A stretch of DNA of 64,000 bases from JAZBPO01 sp963691775 (GCA_963691775.1 OY829369.1:1736001-1800000); one strand, 5' to 3'; positions 44,728 to 53,953 are shown, numbered from the stretch's first letter. The notes: generated by a model from the letters alone, not told the origin. Numbers and translations: made by a program.

Positions 44728-45686
44728 GTCCCACCTCCGGAACGCCGCAGACGCTCGGCGACCCTGAGCACCGCCGATCGCGCGCGCGGATTGCGCTCGA
44801 CCTCTACCGCGCCCGGTTTGCGGGCTTTGCCGATGCGGCGCAAACGCACGCTCGGATCCGGACCCTGGACAGGCAGACCGCGGAGCACGGGGTCGCCCCG
44901 CTCCGCGTCGCGGATGAATCGCTTCGCGATCCGGTCTTCCAGGGAGTGGAAGGCGATCACAACCAGGCGACCCTCCGTATCCAGCACGTCGACCGCTGCT
45001 TCCAACCCTCTGGCCAGCTGACCAAGTTCGTCGTTGACGTGGAGACGAATGGCGAGAAAAACGCGTGTTGCGGGGTGCTTATCGCGCTCCCAGGACGGAT
45101 GCGCTGCCGCCACGACCTCCGCCAGGCGCCCGGTCGTCTCGATCGGCGCCTCGTCCCGGGCCGCAGCAATGGCGCGCGCAATCCGGCGTGCATGCCGTTC
45201 CTCGCCCAGCTCGCGAAAGACCTGCGCCATGTCGTCCACTGACGTCGCGGCAATCCACTCCGCTGCGCTCACCGGCGCACCGACGCCCATGCGCATGTCG
45301 AGCGGACCATCGCGCAGAAAACTGAATCCGCGCGCCGCGTCGTCGAGCTGAGGCGAAGACACTCCGAGATCCATCAGAACGCCGTCGACGAGCCCGCCGG
45401 GAACGTGCTCGCGGACGATCTCCGCGAGGGCATCAAAGGGACGTTGGTGCACCGAAACGCGTGCATCCTCGACCGCGAGGGCGCGCGCCATTGCAATGGC
45501 CTCAGGGTCACGATCAACGGCGATGAGCATGCCGCCCGGACCCAATCGTTCGAGCACGGCACGGGCATGACCGCCGCGTCCGAAGGTGGCGTCGACAATG
45601 CGCGCGTCCCGACGCACCGCGAGTCCTTCGACGGCTTCGTCAAGCATGACGCTGATGTGCGCGGCGTCGGCCACTTTGCCCCTCAC
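44724..45686 (-). CDS. rsmH: 16S rRNA m4C1402 methyltransferase RsmH (MraW)
   Basis: 320-residue SAM-dependent methyltransferase. HISVMLDEAVEGL at the N-terminus, the SAM motif DATFGRGGHARA, the LMDLGVSSPQLDD motif and the terminal region NPRARSAVLRVAE are conserved. The GTG start overlaps the mraZ stop (GTGA). Confidence 0.98.
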   Translation of the reverse strand: MRGKVADAAHISVMLDEAVEGLAVRRDARIVDATFGRGGHARAVLERLGPGGMLIAVDRDPEAIAMARALAVEDARVSVHQRPFDALAEIVREHVPGGLVDGVLMDLGVSSPQLDDAARGFSFLRDGPLDMRMGVGAPVSAAEWIAATSVDDMAQVFRELGEERHARRIARAIAAARDEAPIETTGRLAEVVAAAHPSWERDKHPATRVFLAIRLHVNDELGQLARGLEAAVDVLDTEGRLVVIAFHSLEDRIAKRFIRDAERGDPVLRGLPVQGPDPSVRLRRIGKARKPGAVEVERNPRARSAVLRVAERLRRSGGGT

Positions 45687-46138
45687 AGAGATATGGATTC
45701 GAGCGCCGCGGACCCCTCATCCGATGCGCCATCGTCGAGCCAGGTATCGCGCCGCTCCAGCCAGGTCTCCTCAGCCCAGATCTCGAGCTTTCTGCCCTGA
45801 CCGATCAGGACCAGCTTCTTTGACAGCGTTGCAAATTCGCGCAGCATGGAAGGCACGAGAACACGCCCGCTACCGTCAAGTTCAGCGTCGGTGGCATGAC
45901 CGATCAGCAGTCGCTGAATGCGTCGCGCTTCACGATTGACGTTCGGCAGCGCATCTACCTGCGCCTGGATCTGCTCCCAGGCGGGCAAGGGGTAGAGAAG
46001 GAGGCAGCGTTCGTCCATGTCGATGGTAATGACGACCCGACCCGCGCAAATGTCGTGCAGCGCCTCGCGGAAACGCACGGGCAAGGCCATGCGCCCCTTC
46101 GCATCGAGGTTGACGGCACTGACACCGCGAAAATGCAC
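45683..46138 (-). CDS. mraZ: Transcriptional regulator MraZ
   Basis: 151-residue SpoVT/AbrB-like DNA-binding protein with two DXXXR repeats (NLDAKGRMALP and ELDGSGRVLVPSML). First gene of the division and wall cluster and its probable autoregulator through 10-bp repeats just upstream. GTG start; GAGGAG lies a few bases further up. Length is normal for gammaproteobacterial MraZ. Confidence 0.97.
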   Translation of the reverse strand: MHFRGVSAVNLDAKGRMALPVRFREALHDICAGRVVITIDMDERCLLLYPLPAWEQIQAQVDALPNVNREARRIQRLLIGHATDAELDGSGRVLVPSMLREFATLSKKLVLIGQGRKLEIWAEETWLERRDTWLDDGASDEGSAALESISL

Positions 46139-46171
46139 GCGTCAGCTCCTCGGCCGGCGCGAAGGACCTTT

Positions 46172-46211
46172 GAAAAACACTTTTCACCACTTCTTGCCAT
46201 TTCTCGACACT
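46172..46211 (-). promoter_or_regulatory. MraZ operator: four 10-bp direct repeats
   Basis: On the minus strand four consecutive decamers read AGTGTCGAGA, AATGGCAAGA, AGTGGTGAAA and AGTGTTTTTC. The RRTGK core recurs every ten bases, the spacing known for MraZ boxes. The array begins at the -10 of the mra promoter and extends downstream, so MraZ binding would block transcription. Confidence 0.8.
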
Positions 46212-46237
46212 ATGAGAACGCAATTTTCCACTGTCAA
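46209..46237 (-). promoter_or_regulatory. mra promoter (sigma70)
   Basis: On the minus strand: -35 TTGACA (46237-46232), a 17-base spacer, -10 CATAGT (46214-46209). The -35 is perfect. It drives mraZ and very likely most of the cluster down to ftsZ. Confidence 0.75.
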
Positions 46238-46435
46238 GCAAGCTAGTCCCGCAATTTCAGTGAGTTACGAAGGAATCAGGAGGTGGCGAGGCCAGATCGG
46301 ACCCTAGGCTCATAAGCACGCCTGGATGCTCCGATGACTTTCTATCTAGAACCAATCAGTTGCGTAGATTTGCTAAAGCCAAATCGACCTATGAGACAGA
46401 TTCGATCTCATGGAGGAGGATTCGAGAACAGAGAG
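46238..46435. other. AT-richer intergenic spacer upstream of the mra promoter
   Basis: Noticeably richer in A and T than its surroundings. It holds an inverted repeat ATGAGA...TCTCAT (46391-46411) and a purine-rich run, but no plausible gene. It separates the mra promoter from the rnpB 3' end. Confidence 0.5.
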
Positions 46436-46464
46436 GAATAAAGGGTCCCGGACAGGCCCTTATT
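46436..46464 (-). terminator. Probable terminator of rnpB
   Basis: On the minus strand an imperfect hairpin AAGGG-CC...GGA-CCCTT with a one-base bulge (46441-46461), followed by TTATTCC. It lies just beyond the predicted RNase P RNA 3' end. Confidence 0.55.
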
Positions 46465-46474
46465 GGGGGAGTGT

Positions 46475-46838
<364 letters not shown>

Positions 46839-46884
46839 ACGTCGTCATGGTGCGGCCCCGAGACGATTGCCACAAGTGTCCGCT

Positions 46885-47727
46885 TCAGGTTCGTTCGCTC
46901 AATTCGAGCGCCCGATCATAGAGCGCGCTGCGCTTTTCGCCCGTGAGTTTCGCAGCCACGCGCGCCGTCTTCGAGGCCGGCAGTTCGTCTAGCAAGGCAG
47001 AGAGCAGCGCATCGGTGTCCAGCGATCGCTGCCCTGCGGCTGCCCGCGCACCCTCGACAATGACAACGAACTCACCGCGGGCGGGTTCGTCGCCCGCCGC
47101 AAACAGTGCCGCTAGGTCGCCGAGGGCACCACGGCGATGGGACTCGAACTGCTTCGTAAGTTCTCGACCGACCCATGCGAGACGCGACTCGCCAAGCACC
47201 GCAGCGAGATCTGCGAGCGTCGCAGAAATCCGGTGTGGCGCCTCGTAGAAGACCAGGGTTGCCGCGAGCGTGGACACGCCGTCGATGCGCTCGCGCCGCG
47301 GCCCGGTCTTCGCCGGCAGGAAACCCGCGAACAGAAAGCGGTCCGTCGCCAGGCCCGCAACGGATAGCGCAGCCGTGACGGCGCTCGGACCGGGTATCGG
47401 CCGCACGGTGAACGCCTCTTCGGCGGCCACACGCACGAGGCGATAACCAGGATCAGCGAGCAGCGGCGTTCCGGCATCACTGACCAGCGCTACGTCTCGG
47501 CCAGCCGCGAGCAGATCCAGGATCTCTCGGATTCGGCCTGTTTCGTTGTGCTCGTGTAGGGAAATCGTACGAACGGAAGAGCCGATTACTGCCAACAGCT
47601 GACCGGTGCGTCTGGTATCCTCCGCGGCGATGAGATCAACGCGCTTCAGAACTTCCCGCGCCCGCTCGCCGAGGTCTCCGAGATTCCCGATCGGGGTCGC
47701 TACTACGAAGAGCGTGCCGCTGTTCAT
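46885..47727 (-). CDS. rsmI: 16S rRNA 2'-O-ribose C1402 methyltransferase RsmI
   Basis: 280-residue SAM-dependent methyltransferase acting on the same nucleotide as RsmH. LFVVATPIGNLGDL at the N-terminus, AEDTRRTG, LVSDAGTPLLADPGYRLV and PIPGPSAVTAAL are the family motifs. Start ATG 47727 is preceded by GAGGAGG at short spacing. Divergent from lpoA. Confidence 0.97.
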   Translation of the reverse strand: MNSGTLFVVATPIGNLGDLGERAREVLKRVDLIAAEDTRRTGQLLAVIGSSVRTISLHEHNETGRIREILDLLAAGRDVALVSDAGTPLLADPGYRLVRVAAEEAFTVRPIPGPSAVTAALSVAGLATDRFLFAGFLPAKTGPRRERIDGVSTLAATLVFYEAPHRISATLADLAAVLGESRLAWVGRELTKQFESHRRGALGDLAALFAAGDEPARGEFVVIVEGARAAAGQRSLDTDALLSALLDELPASKTARVAAKLTGEKRSALYDRALELSERT

Positions 47728-47770
47728 GAACCTCCTCGTTTTTCCGTCGCGCGACGTATCAGTGTATCCA

Positions 47771-49639
47771 ATGCGCCTGCTCCGGCTCACGCCGCGCATC
47801 GTTGTACCGATGATCTTCGCCTCGCTGCTCGTCGCGTGTGGATCGGCGCCGCCCGAACCCTCCACAGCTTCCACCTCCGCGGGTGACGGAGGCACACCGC
47901 CGGCGCAGCCCGTCCCGAGGTCACCGGAGGCCCTGCTTCGTTCCGCGGAACGCGCCTCGCGCAGCGACGCAGCGCGCCTGCGCCTCAGCGCAGCGCGCGC
48001 GTACGCCGAAGCACAAGATATGGCGGGGCTCGAGTATGTCCTCGCGACGCTGGACGTGAACGCCCTGTCGAGCGCTGACGCCTGGCGTTACGAGGTCCTC
48101 ACGGCAAGGCTGGCACTCGCGCGCGGCGACTTCGCTGCTGCGGATCAAGCACTCGCCAAGGTCCCCGACGCGCGCTACGCATCCGCTTTCGATCCACAAG
48201 AGCTGGTCTCCATGGCGCGCCTGCGAGCCGAGATTCACGAGGCGGCAGACCGCCCGCTGGCGGCGGCACGAGAGCGCGTATATCTGCATGGCCTGCTTAC
48301 GGACGGGGCGCTGCGTCGCGCCAATCGAGAAGCGATCTGGCGCAATCTCACGACACTCGACTCAACCGACATCGCAGCCGCCCTGCGCGACGCGCGCGGA
48401 CAGGCTGAACTGCGCGGCTGGCTCGAGCTCGCTGCAATAGCGCGCGGCATGTTCCCAACCCTCGAGGCACAGCAGCGGGAGGTCGAACTCTGGCAGCGCC
48501 GATGGCAGCGCCATCCCGCCGCCCGCGCCATACCGAATCGCCTCGCGCGCCTCCCGGAGCTGATCGCTTCCCGCCCTCGGCACATCGCTCTCCTGCTTCC
48601 CCTGACGGGTGATCTCGCCATTGCTGGAAAGGCCGTACGGGACGGGTTCGTCGCCGCGCGCTTCGAGGCGCTCCGGGACGGCGCATACGCGCCTCGCCTG
48701 ACGCTCGTCGACAGCGCAGCTGTGGGCGCAGCTTCTGGCTATCGACAGGCAATCGACGCCGGCGCGGACCTGATAGTGGGCCCCCTCGCCAAGGCAAACG
48801 TGGACGCGATCGCAGCACTGCCCTTCCTCGAAGTGCCCGTCCTTGCACTCAACAGCACAACCGACGGCCGCACGGCGTCGAGCCTCGTCCAATTCGCCCT
48901 GCTTCCGGAGACGGAGGGCGTGCAGCTGGCTGACCGCCTGATCGAGGACGGCGCTGAGCGCGTGCTTTTCCTGCAGCAGGCAACAAACTGGGCCGAGCGT
49001 ATCGAACAGGCCTTCACGACCCGCTTCGAAAGCCTCGGCGGGCGCGTCACGGCAACCGCGAGCTTCGCCGGTACAGCGGACGTTCGGGAGGCCGTCGCCG
49101 ATGGTCTGCTGGTCGCGGAGAGCGAGCAGCGTCTCGCGGCAGTCGAGCGCGTCCTCGGGCTTGCACCGGAATTCGAACCGCGCCGGCGCCAGGATATCGA
49201 TGCCATTGTTGCGCTGGCCGATCCTCTCCACGGCGGCACGCTCAAACCCGCGCTGGCCTATTACTTTGCGGGCGATCTGCCGATCTATGCGTCCTCGCAC
49301 ATCTACGACGCAGACGGCCGCAGCAATGCGGGGGCCCTCGAAGGCGTACGGTTCTGTGCCATGCCCTGGCGCATCCTGCCGCTTGCGGAGCGCGACCGCG
49401 TTGTCCGGGCATGGCCGGACGCACCCGCTTCGCTGGACGTCTTCAAGGCCATCGGTATCGATGCCTGGCGCCTGCACGCGCGCCTCGGCGCAGGCGCGAA
49501 CGCGGACGGCGCTCAGCTCGCAGGCGTGACCGGCGATTTGAAGCTCACAGCCAGTGGCCAGATCGAGCGCACGCTGATCTGGGCGGTCATGGCCGAGTCG
49601 GGCGCTACGCCGCTCCCGCGCGTGGTCACCTCACGTTGA
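47771..49639 (+). CDS. lpoA: Outer-membrane lipoprotein LpoA (LppC family), PBP1A activator
   Basis: 622 residues. A lipoprotein signal ends in lipobox LVAC with Cys23. An N-terminal TPR-like helical domain (about 45-270) is followed by a C-terminal domain of periplasmic-binding-protein fold starting near IALLLPLTGDLAIAGKAVRDGF. In E. coli LpoA reaches from the outer membrane to stimulate PBP1A. ATG 47771 gives the clean signal peptide; an in-frame ATG at 47726 is possible. Divergent from rsmI and overlapping yraN by four bases, as in the E. coli yraL-M-N order. Confidence 0.92.
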   Translation: MRLLRLTPRIVVPMIFASLLVACGSAPPEPSTASTSAGDGGTPPAQPVPRSPEALLRSAERASRSDAARLRLSAARAYAEAQDMAGLEYVLATLDVNALSSADAWRYEVLTARLALARGDFAAADQALAKVPDARYASAFDPQELVSMARLRAEIHEAADRPLAAARERVYLHGLLTDGALRRANREAIWRNLTTLDSTDIAAALRDARGQAELRGWLELAAIARGMFPTLEAQQREVELWQRRWQRHPAARAIPNRLARLPELIASRPRHIALLLPLTGDLAIAGKAVRDGFVAARFEALRDGAYAPRLTLVDSAAVGAASGYRQAIDAGADLIVGPLAKANVDAIAALPFLEVPVLALNSTTDGRTASSLVQFALLPETEGVQLADRLIEDGAERVLFLQQATNWAERIEQAFTTRFESLGGRVTATASFAGTADVREAVADGLLVAESEQRLAAVERVLGLAPEFEPRRRQDIDAIVALADPLHGGTLKPALAYYFAGDLPIYASSHIYDADGRSNAGALEGVRFCAMPWRILPLAERDRVVRAWPDAPASLDVFKAIGIDAWRLHARLGAGANADGAQLAGVTGDLKLTASGQIERTLIWAVMAESGATPLPRVVTSR

Positions 49640-50016
49640 TTCGCAGCGCGCGAGATCGCGGCGCTGATGCGGAAGCGAGGGCGCTCGATACGCTACGCGC
49701 TGCTGGATTGACCCTCGTCGAGCGCAACTGGCATTGCCGCTACGGCGAACTCGACCTGATCATGCGCGACGGCGACGAACTCGTGTTCGTCGAGGTCCGC
49801 AGCCGGCATCGGCCGATCGGCAGTCGCTTCGCCAGCGCCGCGGAATCGATCGGCCCCCGTAAGCAGGGGCGTCTGCTGCGCAGTGCTGCCTGCTACCTCA
49901 GCACGCTGCGGCATGCGCCGCGTTGCCGGTTTGACGTTGTGACGCTCGAATCGGCGAGCGACGGCACGACGGAACAGGACTGGATCCAGGATGCCTTCGA
50001 GGCGCCCGGGTCGTGA
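49636..50016 (+). CDS. yraN: YraN / UPF0102 nuclease-fold protein
   Basis: 126 residues from TTG 49636, which overlaps the lpoA stop (TTGA). The UPF0102 signature is present: AEARALDTLRAAGLTLVERNW, then GELDLIMRDGDELVFVEVRSR, a restriction-endonuclease-like fold. Biochemical role unproven in most species. A longer upstream frame overlaps lpoA and is rejected. Confidence 0.92.
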   Translation: MIRSARDRGADAEARALDTLRAAGLTLVERNWHCRYGELDLIMRDGDELVFVEVRSRHRPIGSRFASAAESIGPRKQGRLLRSAACYLSTLRHAPRCRFDVVTLESASDGTTEQDWIQDAFEAPGS

Positions 50017-50034
50017 CGAAAGGAGCCTGGATAC

Positions 50035-50625
50035 GTGTATGAGTTACTCCCGCGCCGCCTACCTGCGGCGATCGCCCTGACCACCGTGGTGGCGCTGGGG
50101 GGCTGTGCCACCATGCTCGGCGCCGTGAGCGACGAGGATGGCTATCAGACGCCAGAGACGGATCGCACCATGGGCAGAGCGATCGACGATGAGGTCATCG
50201 AGAACGTCGCTCTGGTGAATATTCGTAAAGCCTCCGAAGGCCTCGCTGACTCGCACATCCGCGTCACAAGCTTCAACGGCATCGTGCTGCTCACGGGACA
50301 GGTGCGGGCTCAGCCCCTGAAGCGCCAGGCCGAGGAGGTGACGATGCAGCTGCGCAACGTGCGCCGCGTGTACAACGAGCTGGAGGTCGCAGGGCCGACC
50401 TCTCTGCTCGCGCGCTCCGGCGACGCGTGGGTCAACAACAAAGTGAAGGCACGCCTCATCGCCAGCGAGACCGCGCCAGGCAGAGATATCCGGGTGATCA
50501 CGGAAAACGGGGTCGTTTACCTGATGGGACTGATCCGCCGCAACGATGCGGACGCCGCCGCAGAGATCGCTCGCAACACCGGCGGCGTGGTGAAAGTCGT
50601 ACGGATGTTCGAGTACGTCGACTGA
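50035..50625 (+). CDS. dolP: BON-domain lipoprotein DolP (YraP)
   Basis: 196-residue outer-membrane lipoprotein with lipobox ALGGC (Cys24) and two BON domains (about 50-117 and 128-194; GIVLLTGQV and GVVYLMGLI). In E. coli it supports outer-membrane integrity and BAM function. GTG start with GAAAGGAG some ten bases upstream. diaA, normally between yraN and dolP, is absent. Convergent with sspB. Confidence 0.93.
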   Translation: MYELLPRRLPAAIALTTVVALGGCATMLGAVSDEDGYQTPETDRTMGRAIDDEVIENVALVNIRKASEGLADSHIRVTSFNGIVLLTGQVRAQPLKRQAEEVTMQLRNVRRVYNELEVAGPTSLLARSGDAWVNNKVKARLIASETAPGRDIRVITENGVVYLMGLIRRNDADAAAEIARNTGGVVKVVRMFEYVD

Positions 50626-50635
50626 AGCGCGCGCC

Positions 50636-51118
50636 CTACTTCACCACGCGCAATCCCGGGCGCCCGCGCGGCGGCGGCGCGTCGTCATCTGGACCGTCCT
50701 GGCGCAGCGTCCCAGGCGCGTCGCTGACCGCCTCCTCCGCGGCTGCAGAACCGGACGTCGCAGCGTCCGCGGCACCCTCCACTGGCGCCTCTTCGAAGGC
50801 CATGCCCGCGCCATTTTCCCGCGCATAGATCGCAAGGATCGCGTCTAGCGGCGCGTGCACAGCCTGTGCAACGCCGCCGAAGCGCGCCTCGAACGCGATT
50901 CCGTCAGCGCTGATATCCAGATAACGCACGGCCGTTGGCGATATGTTGAGGACAACCCGACCGTCGGAGATGGCGGACGAAGGAACACATACGCCCTCCC
51001 TTGTGGCGTCCACGAGCACATGCGGCGTGAAGCCCGAATCCACAATCCAGTCATTCAGCGCCCGCAGGAGATAGGGGCGCTGATCGAGCATAGGCGTAGC
51101 GTCGTCGCCCTCGCTCAC
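50636..51118 (-). CDS. sspB: ClpXP adaptor SspB
   Basis: 160-residue adaptor delivering ssrA-tagged proteins to ClpXP. The substrate-binding domain (RPYLLRALNDWIVDSGFTPHVLVDA ... VVLNISPTAVRYL) spans about 110 residues. A long Ala/Asp-rich flexible linker leads to the C-terminal ClpX-binding tail RPGLRVVK. Start GTG 51118, or ATG 51091 which removes nine residues. Follows sspA by 16 bases on the same strand. Confidence 0.95.
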   Translation of the reverse strand: MSEGDDATPMLDQRPYLLRALNDWIVDSGFTPHVLVDATREGVCVPSSAISDGRVVLNISPTAVRYLDISADGIAFEARFGGVAQAVHAPLDAILAIYARENGAGMAFEEAPVEGAADAATSGSAAAEEAVSDAPGTLRQDGPDDDAPPPRGRPGLRVVK

Positions 51119-51134
51119 AGCGACAGGCGCTCCC

Positions 51135-51767
51135 TCACTCGTGCATCTCCTGCTCCTGCTCCGTCAGGCTCGCCTGGAAGCCGTCGCGCTCAAACAGTCG
51201 CTCGGCGTACTTCTTCAGCGGGCGCGCCTGCTTGTCGGGCAAATCGATGCCGATCATGTCGAGGCGCCAGAGCACGGGGGCAACGCAGCAATCCACGAGG
51301 GTGAATTCATCGCTCATGAAGAAGGGCTTCTCGGCGAAGATCGGTGCGACCGCAAGCAGGCTCTCGCGCAGGCTCTTGCGCGCCTTGGTAAGCGCTGTCT
51401 CGCGGCCTTTGCCGGCAACGAGAAGATCCATATGCGCGCACCAGTCCTGCTGGATGCGATGCATCCACAGGCGGGACAGGGCGCGCGCGACGGGGTACAC
51501 CGGCAGGAGTGGCGGATGCGGGAAGCGCTCGTCGAGGTATTCCATGATCACGACCGACTCGTAAAGCACGAGGTCCCGGTCGAGCAGCGTCGGGAGCGAG
51601 TTGTAGGGATTCAGTTCGCCGAGCTCGGCGGGCTTGTTACCCGGATCCACGTCGACGACGTCGACGGTCACGCCCTTCTCGGCGAGCACCATGCGAACTC
51701 GATGGCTGTAGTGATCCGCGGGATCGGAGAACAGCGTCATCGACGTGCGCTTGCTTACGACACTCAT
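51135..51767 (-). CDS. sspA: Stringent starvation protein A (GST fold)
   Basis: 210 residues of glutathione-S-transferase fold: thioredoxin-like N-terminal domain (MTLFSDPADHYSHRVRMVLAEKGV) and helical C-terminal domain. SspA proteins bind RNA polymerase and alter stationary-phase transcription, usually without GST activity. Operon with sspB downstream; upstream a hairpin separates it from petC. Confidence 0.95.
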   Translation of the reverse strand: MSVVSKRTSMTLFSDPADHYSHRVRMVLAEKGVTVDVVDVDPGNKPAELGELNPYNSLPTLLDRDLVLYESVVIMEYLDERFPHPPLLPVYPVARALSRLWMHRIQQDWCAHMDLLVAGKGRETALTKARKSLRESLLAVAPIFAEKPFFMSDEFTLVDCCVAPVLWRLDMIGIDLPDKQARPLKKYAERLFERDGFQASLTEQEQEMHE

Positions 51768-51848
51768 GGGGTTCCTCGCGTAGTGCGGTAAGGGGACGGA
51801 TCGCCTGCGGGCAGGGCGCGCGCGCTAAACGGCACTCGCCCACGAAAG

Positions 51849-51872
51849 GGCGCACGGTCGGTTCCGTGCGCC
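51849..51872 (-). terminator. Hairpin between petC and sspA
   Basis: A perfect 9-bp stem GGCGCACGG (51849-51857) / CCGTGCGCC (51864-51872) with a 6-base loop. On the minus strand it is followed by CTTTCG only, so it is a weak terminator or attenuator after petABC. Confidence 0.5.
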
Positions 51873-51896
51873 ACTCGGATGCCCGCGTCCGCCTTC

Positions 51897-52616
51897 TTAG
51901 TGGACTTCCTTCCCGAACTCGCGCCCGAGGAGGTAGGTGAACACGAACAGGACGACCAGGAAGAGCAGAACGTATACGCCGATGCGTTGACGATCTGCCT
52001 TGTACGGTTCGCCGGTGTAATCGAGGTAGTTGACGATGTCGGCGACCGCTCCGTCATACTCCTCTGGCGACATCGACCCCGTACCTTCCTCGATCTCGAT
52101 ATGACAATGGGAGGCGTCGTCGCAAACCTTGACCGGCACCCCCTGTAGCTCGATCAGCGCGTGCGGCATCCCAGCGTTCGCCAACACATCGTTGTTCACG
52201 CCAAGCGGACGGCTCGGGTCGACGTAGAACCTGCGAAGGTAGGTGTATACCCATTCGGGACTGCGCACGCGGGTCACCATGGTGAGATCGGGCGGTTGCG
52301 CACCGAACCATGCCTTCGAACCTTCTGCAGGCATGGCTGACGTGATGTGATCACCGATCTCGGCGTCCGGATCGAACACCAGGTTCTCCAGATAGAGGCC
52401 TTCGGGCACACCCAGGTCGTTGGCGGTGCGCTGATGCCGCTGATACTGCAGGCCATGACAGCCGAGGCAGTAGTTGGCGAAGAGCGCAGCGCCACGCTGA
52501 AGGGACGGCAGGTTCGAGTGATCGGTCTCGACCGGATCAAGGTCGATCGCAGCCGAGGCCGCAAAGGCCCCGGGCGCACCGATCATGAGCGCCAGCAGAA
52601 CGAGGATTCGGCGCAT
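51897..52616 (-). CDS. petC: Ubiquinol-cytochrome c reductase, cytochrome c1
   Basis: About 239 residues. A signal peptide (1-20) precedes the haem-binding CLGCH (C50, C53, H54). A C-terminal membrane anchor (VYVLLFLVVLFVFTYLLG) fixes it to the periplasmic face, where it passes electrons from the Rieske protein to soluble cytochrome c. ATG 52616 overlaps the petB stop (TGATG). Third gene of petABC. Confidence 0.96.
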   Translation of the reverse strand: MRRILVLLALMIGAPGAFAASAAIDLDPVETDHSNLPSLQRGAALFANYCLGCHGLQYQRHQRTANDLGVPEGLYLENLVFDPDAEIGDHITSAMPAEGSKAWFGAQPPDLTMVTRVRSPEWVYTYLRRFYVDPSRPLGVNNDVLANAGMPHALIELQGVPVKVCDDASHCHIEIEEGTGSMSPEEYDGAVADIVNYLDYTGEPYKADRQRIGVYVLLFLVVLFVFTYLLGREFGKEVH

Positions 52617-53953
52617 CACTTACCTCCGCTCACGACCACGTTCTCCGGGATCGGCGGGATCGAGCCGTCCGGGTTCGGCACTCGCTCGGGTACTTCCTTG
52701 CAGGTTTCGACCCGCGTGTACCAGGGCATGAGCACGAAGTACGCAAAGTAGATTGCCGTGCCCACTTGCGCGAGCAAGGTGTAGACCGGCGTTGCCGCGA
52801 CGGTGCCGAGCCAGCCCAGCAGCAGGAAACTCACGACAAAGGTCCCGAGCATGACCTTAGACAGCGTCCCCTTGTAGCGAATCGACTTGACCGGGCTGCG
52901 GTCGAGCCAGGGCAGGACCGCCGGCACGAGGATTGCGCCAACCATGATGACTAAGCCCCAGAACTTGGCGTCGATACCGAACAGCGGATAGGTCGCTGCA
53001 CGCAACATTGCGTAGAAGGGGGTGTAGTACCAGACGGGCGCTATGTGCTCTGGCGTCTTCAGCGGATCCGCTTCAGTGAAATTCGGCGGCTCGAGGAAGT
53101 AGCCCCCCATCTCCGGCGCGAAGAACACAACGCCGAGGAATATGCCGAGGAAGACCACGATCGCCGGCAGGTCATGGCCGATCGTGTAGTACGGGTGAAA
53201 CGCGATGGTGTCCAGGGGCTTGCCGTTTTCATCCTTGTACTTCTTCACGTCGATGCCGTCGGGGTTGTTCGAACCGACGTGATGCAGCGCAACGATGTGC
53301 AAAAAAACTAGCATCACGAGCATCAGCGGCAGCGCAACGACGTGCAGCGCAAAGAAGCGGTTGAGGGTGATCTCGCTCAAGAGGAAATCACCGCGCACCC
53401 AGGTCATGAGGTCCGGACCCACGAAAGGAATTGCTCCGGCAAGGGAAACAATGACCTGTGCACCCCAGTAGGACATGTTGCCCCAGGGCAGGAGGTAGCC
53501 CATGAAACCCTCGGCCATGAGCACGAGGAATATCGCCATCCCGAACAGCCAGATCAGCTCGCGCGGCTTGCGATAGGAGCCATACATCATGCCGCGGAAC
53601 ATGTGCAGATAGACGACCACGAAGAATGCGGACGCCCCGGTGGAGTGGAGGTACCGCAGCAGCCAGCCAAACTCCACGTCCCGCATGATGTATTCGACTG
53701 ACGCGAAAGCACCATCGCCCGACGGCACATAGCTCATGGTCAGCCAGATGCCCGTGAGCAACTGATTGACCAGGACGACCACCGAGAGAACGCCGAAGAA
53801 ATACCAGAAATTGAAGTTTTTCGGCGCCCAGTACTGCGAAAGATGGTATTCCCAGGTTTCAACAAGCGGCATGCGCTCGTCGACCCAGTCGATGACACCC
53901 ATCACGGCGCCAGTGACGCCTTTGCCCGGTTGCGGTGCGTTGGCTTCGCTCAT
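52616..53953 (-). CDS. petB: Ubiquinol-cytochrome c reductase, cytochrome b
   Basis: 445-residue integral subunit of the bc1 complex with eight membrane helices, the haem-ligating histidine pairs, the Qo-site PEW-like region and a C-terminal extension. Full-length cytochrome b, not split as in b6/subunit IV. Its ATG shares one base with the petA stop (TAATG). Confidence 0.97.
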   Translation of the reverse strand: MSEANAPQPGKGVTGAVMGVIDWVDERMPLVETWEYHLSQYWAPKNFNFWYFFGVLSVVVLVNQLLTGIWLTMSYVPSGDGAFASVEYIMRDVEFGWLLRYLHSTGASAFFVVVYLHMFRGMMYGSYRKPRELIWLFGMAIFLVLMAEGFMGYLLPWGNMSYWGAQVIVSLAGAIPFVGPDLMTWVRGDFLLSEITLNRFFALHVVALPLMLVMLVFLHIVALHHVGSNNPDGIDVKKYKDENGKPLDTIAFHPYYTIGHDLPAIVVFLGIFLGVVFFAPEMGGYFLEPPNFTEADPLKTPEHIAPVWYYTPFYAMLRAATYPLFGIDAKFWGLVIMVGAILVPAVLPWLDRSPVKSIRYKGTLSKVMLGTFVVSFLLLGWLGTVAATPVYTLLAQVGTAIYFAYFVLMPWYTRVETCKEVPERVPNPDGSIPPIPENVVVSGGK

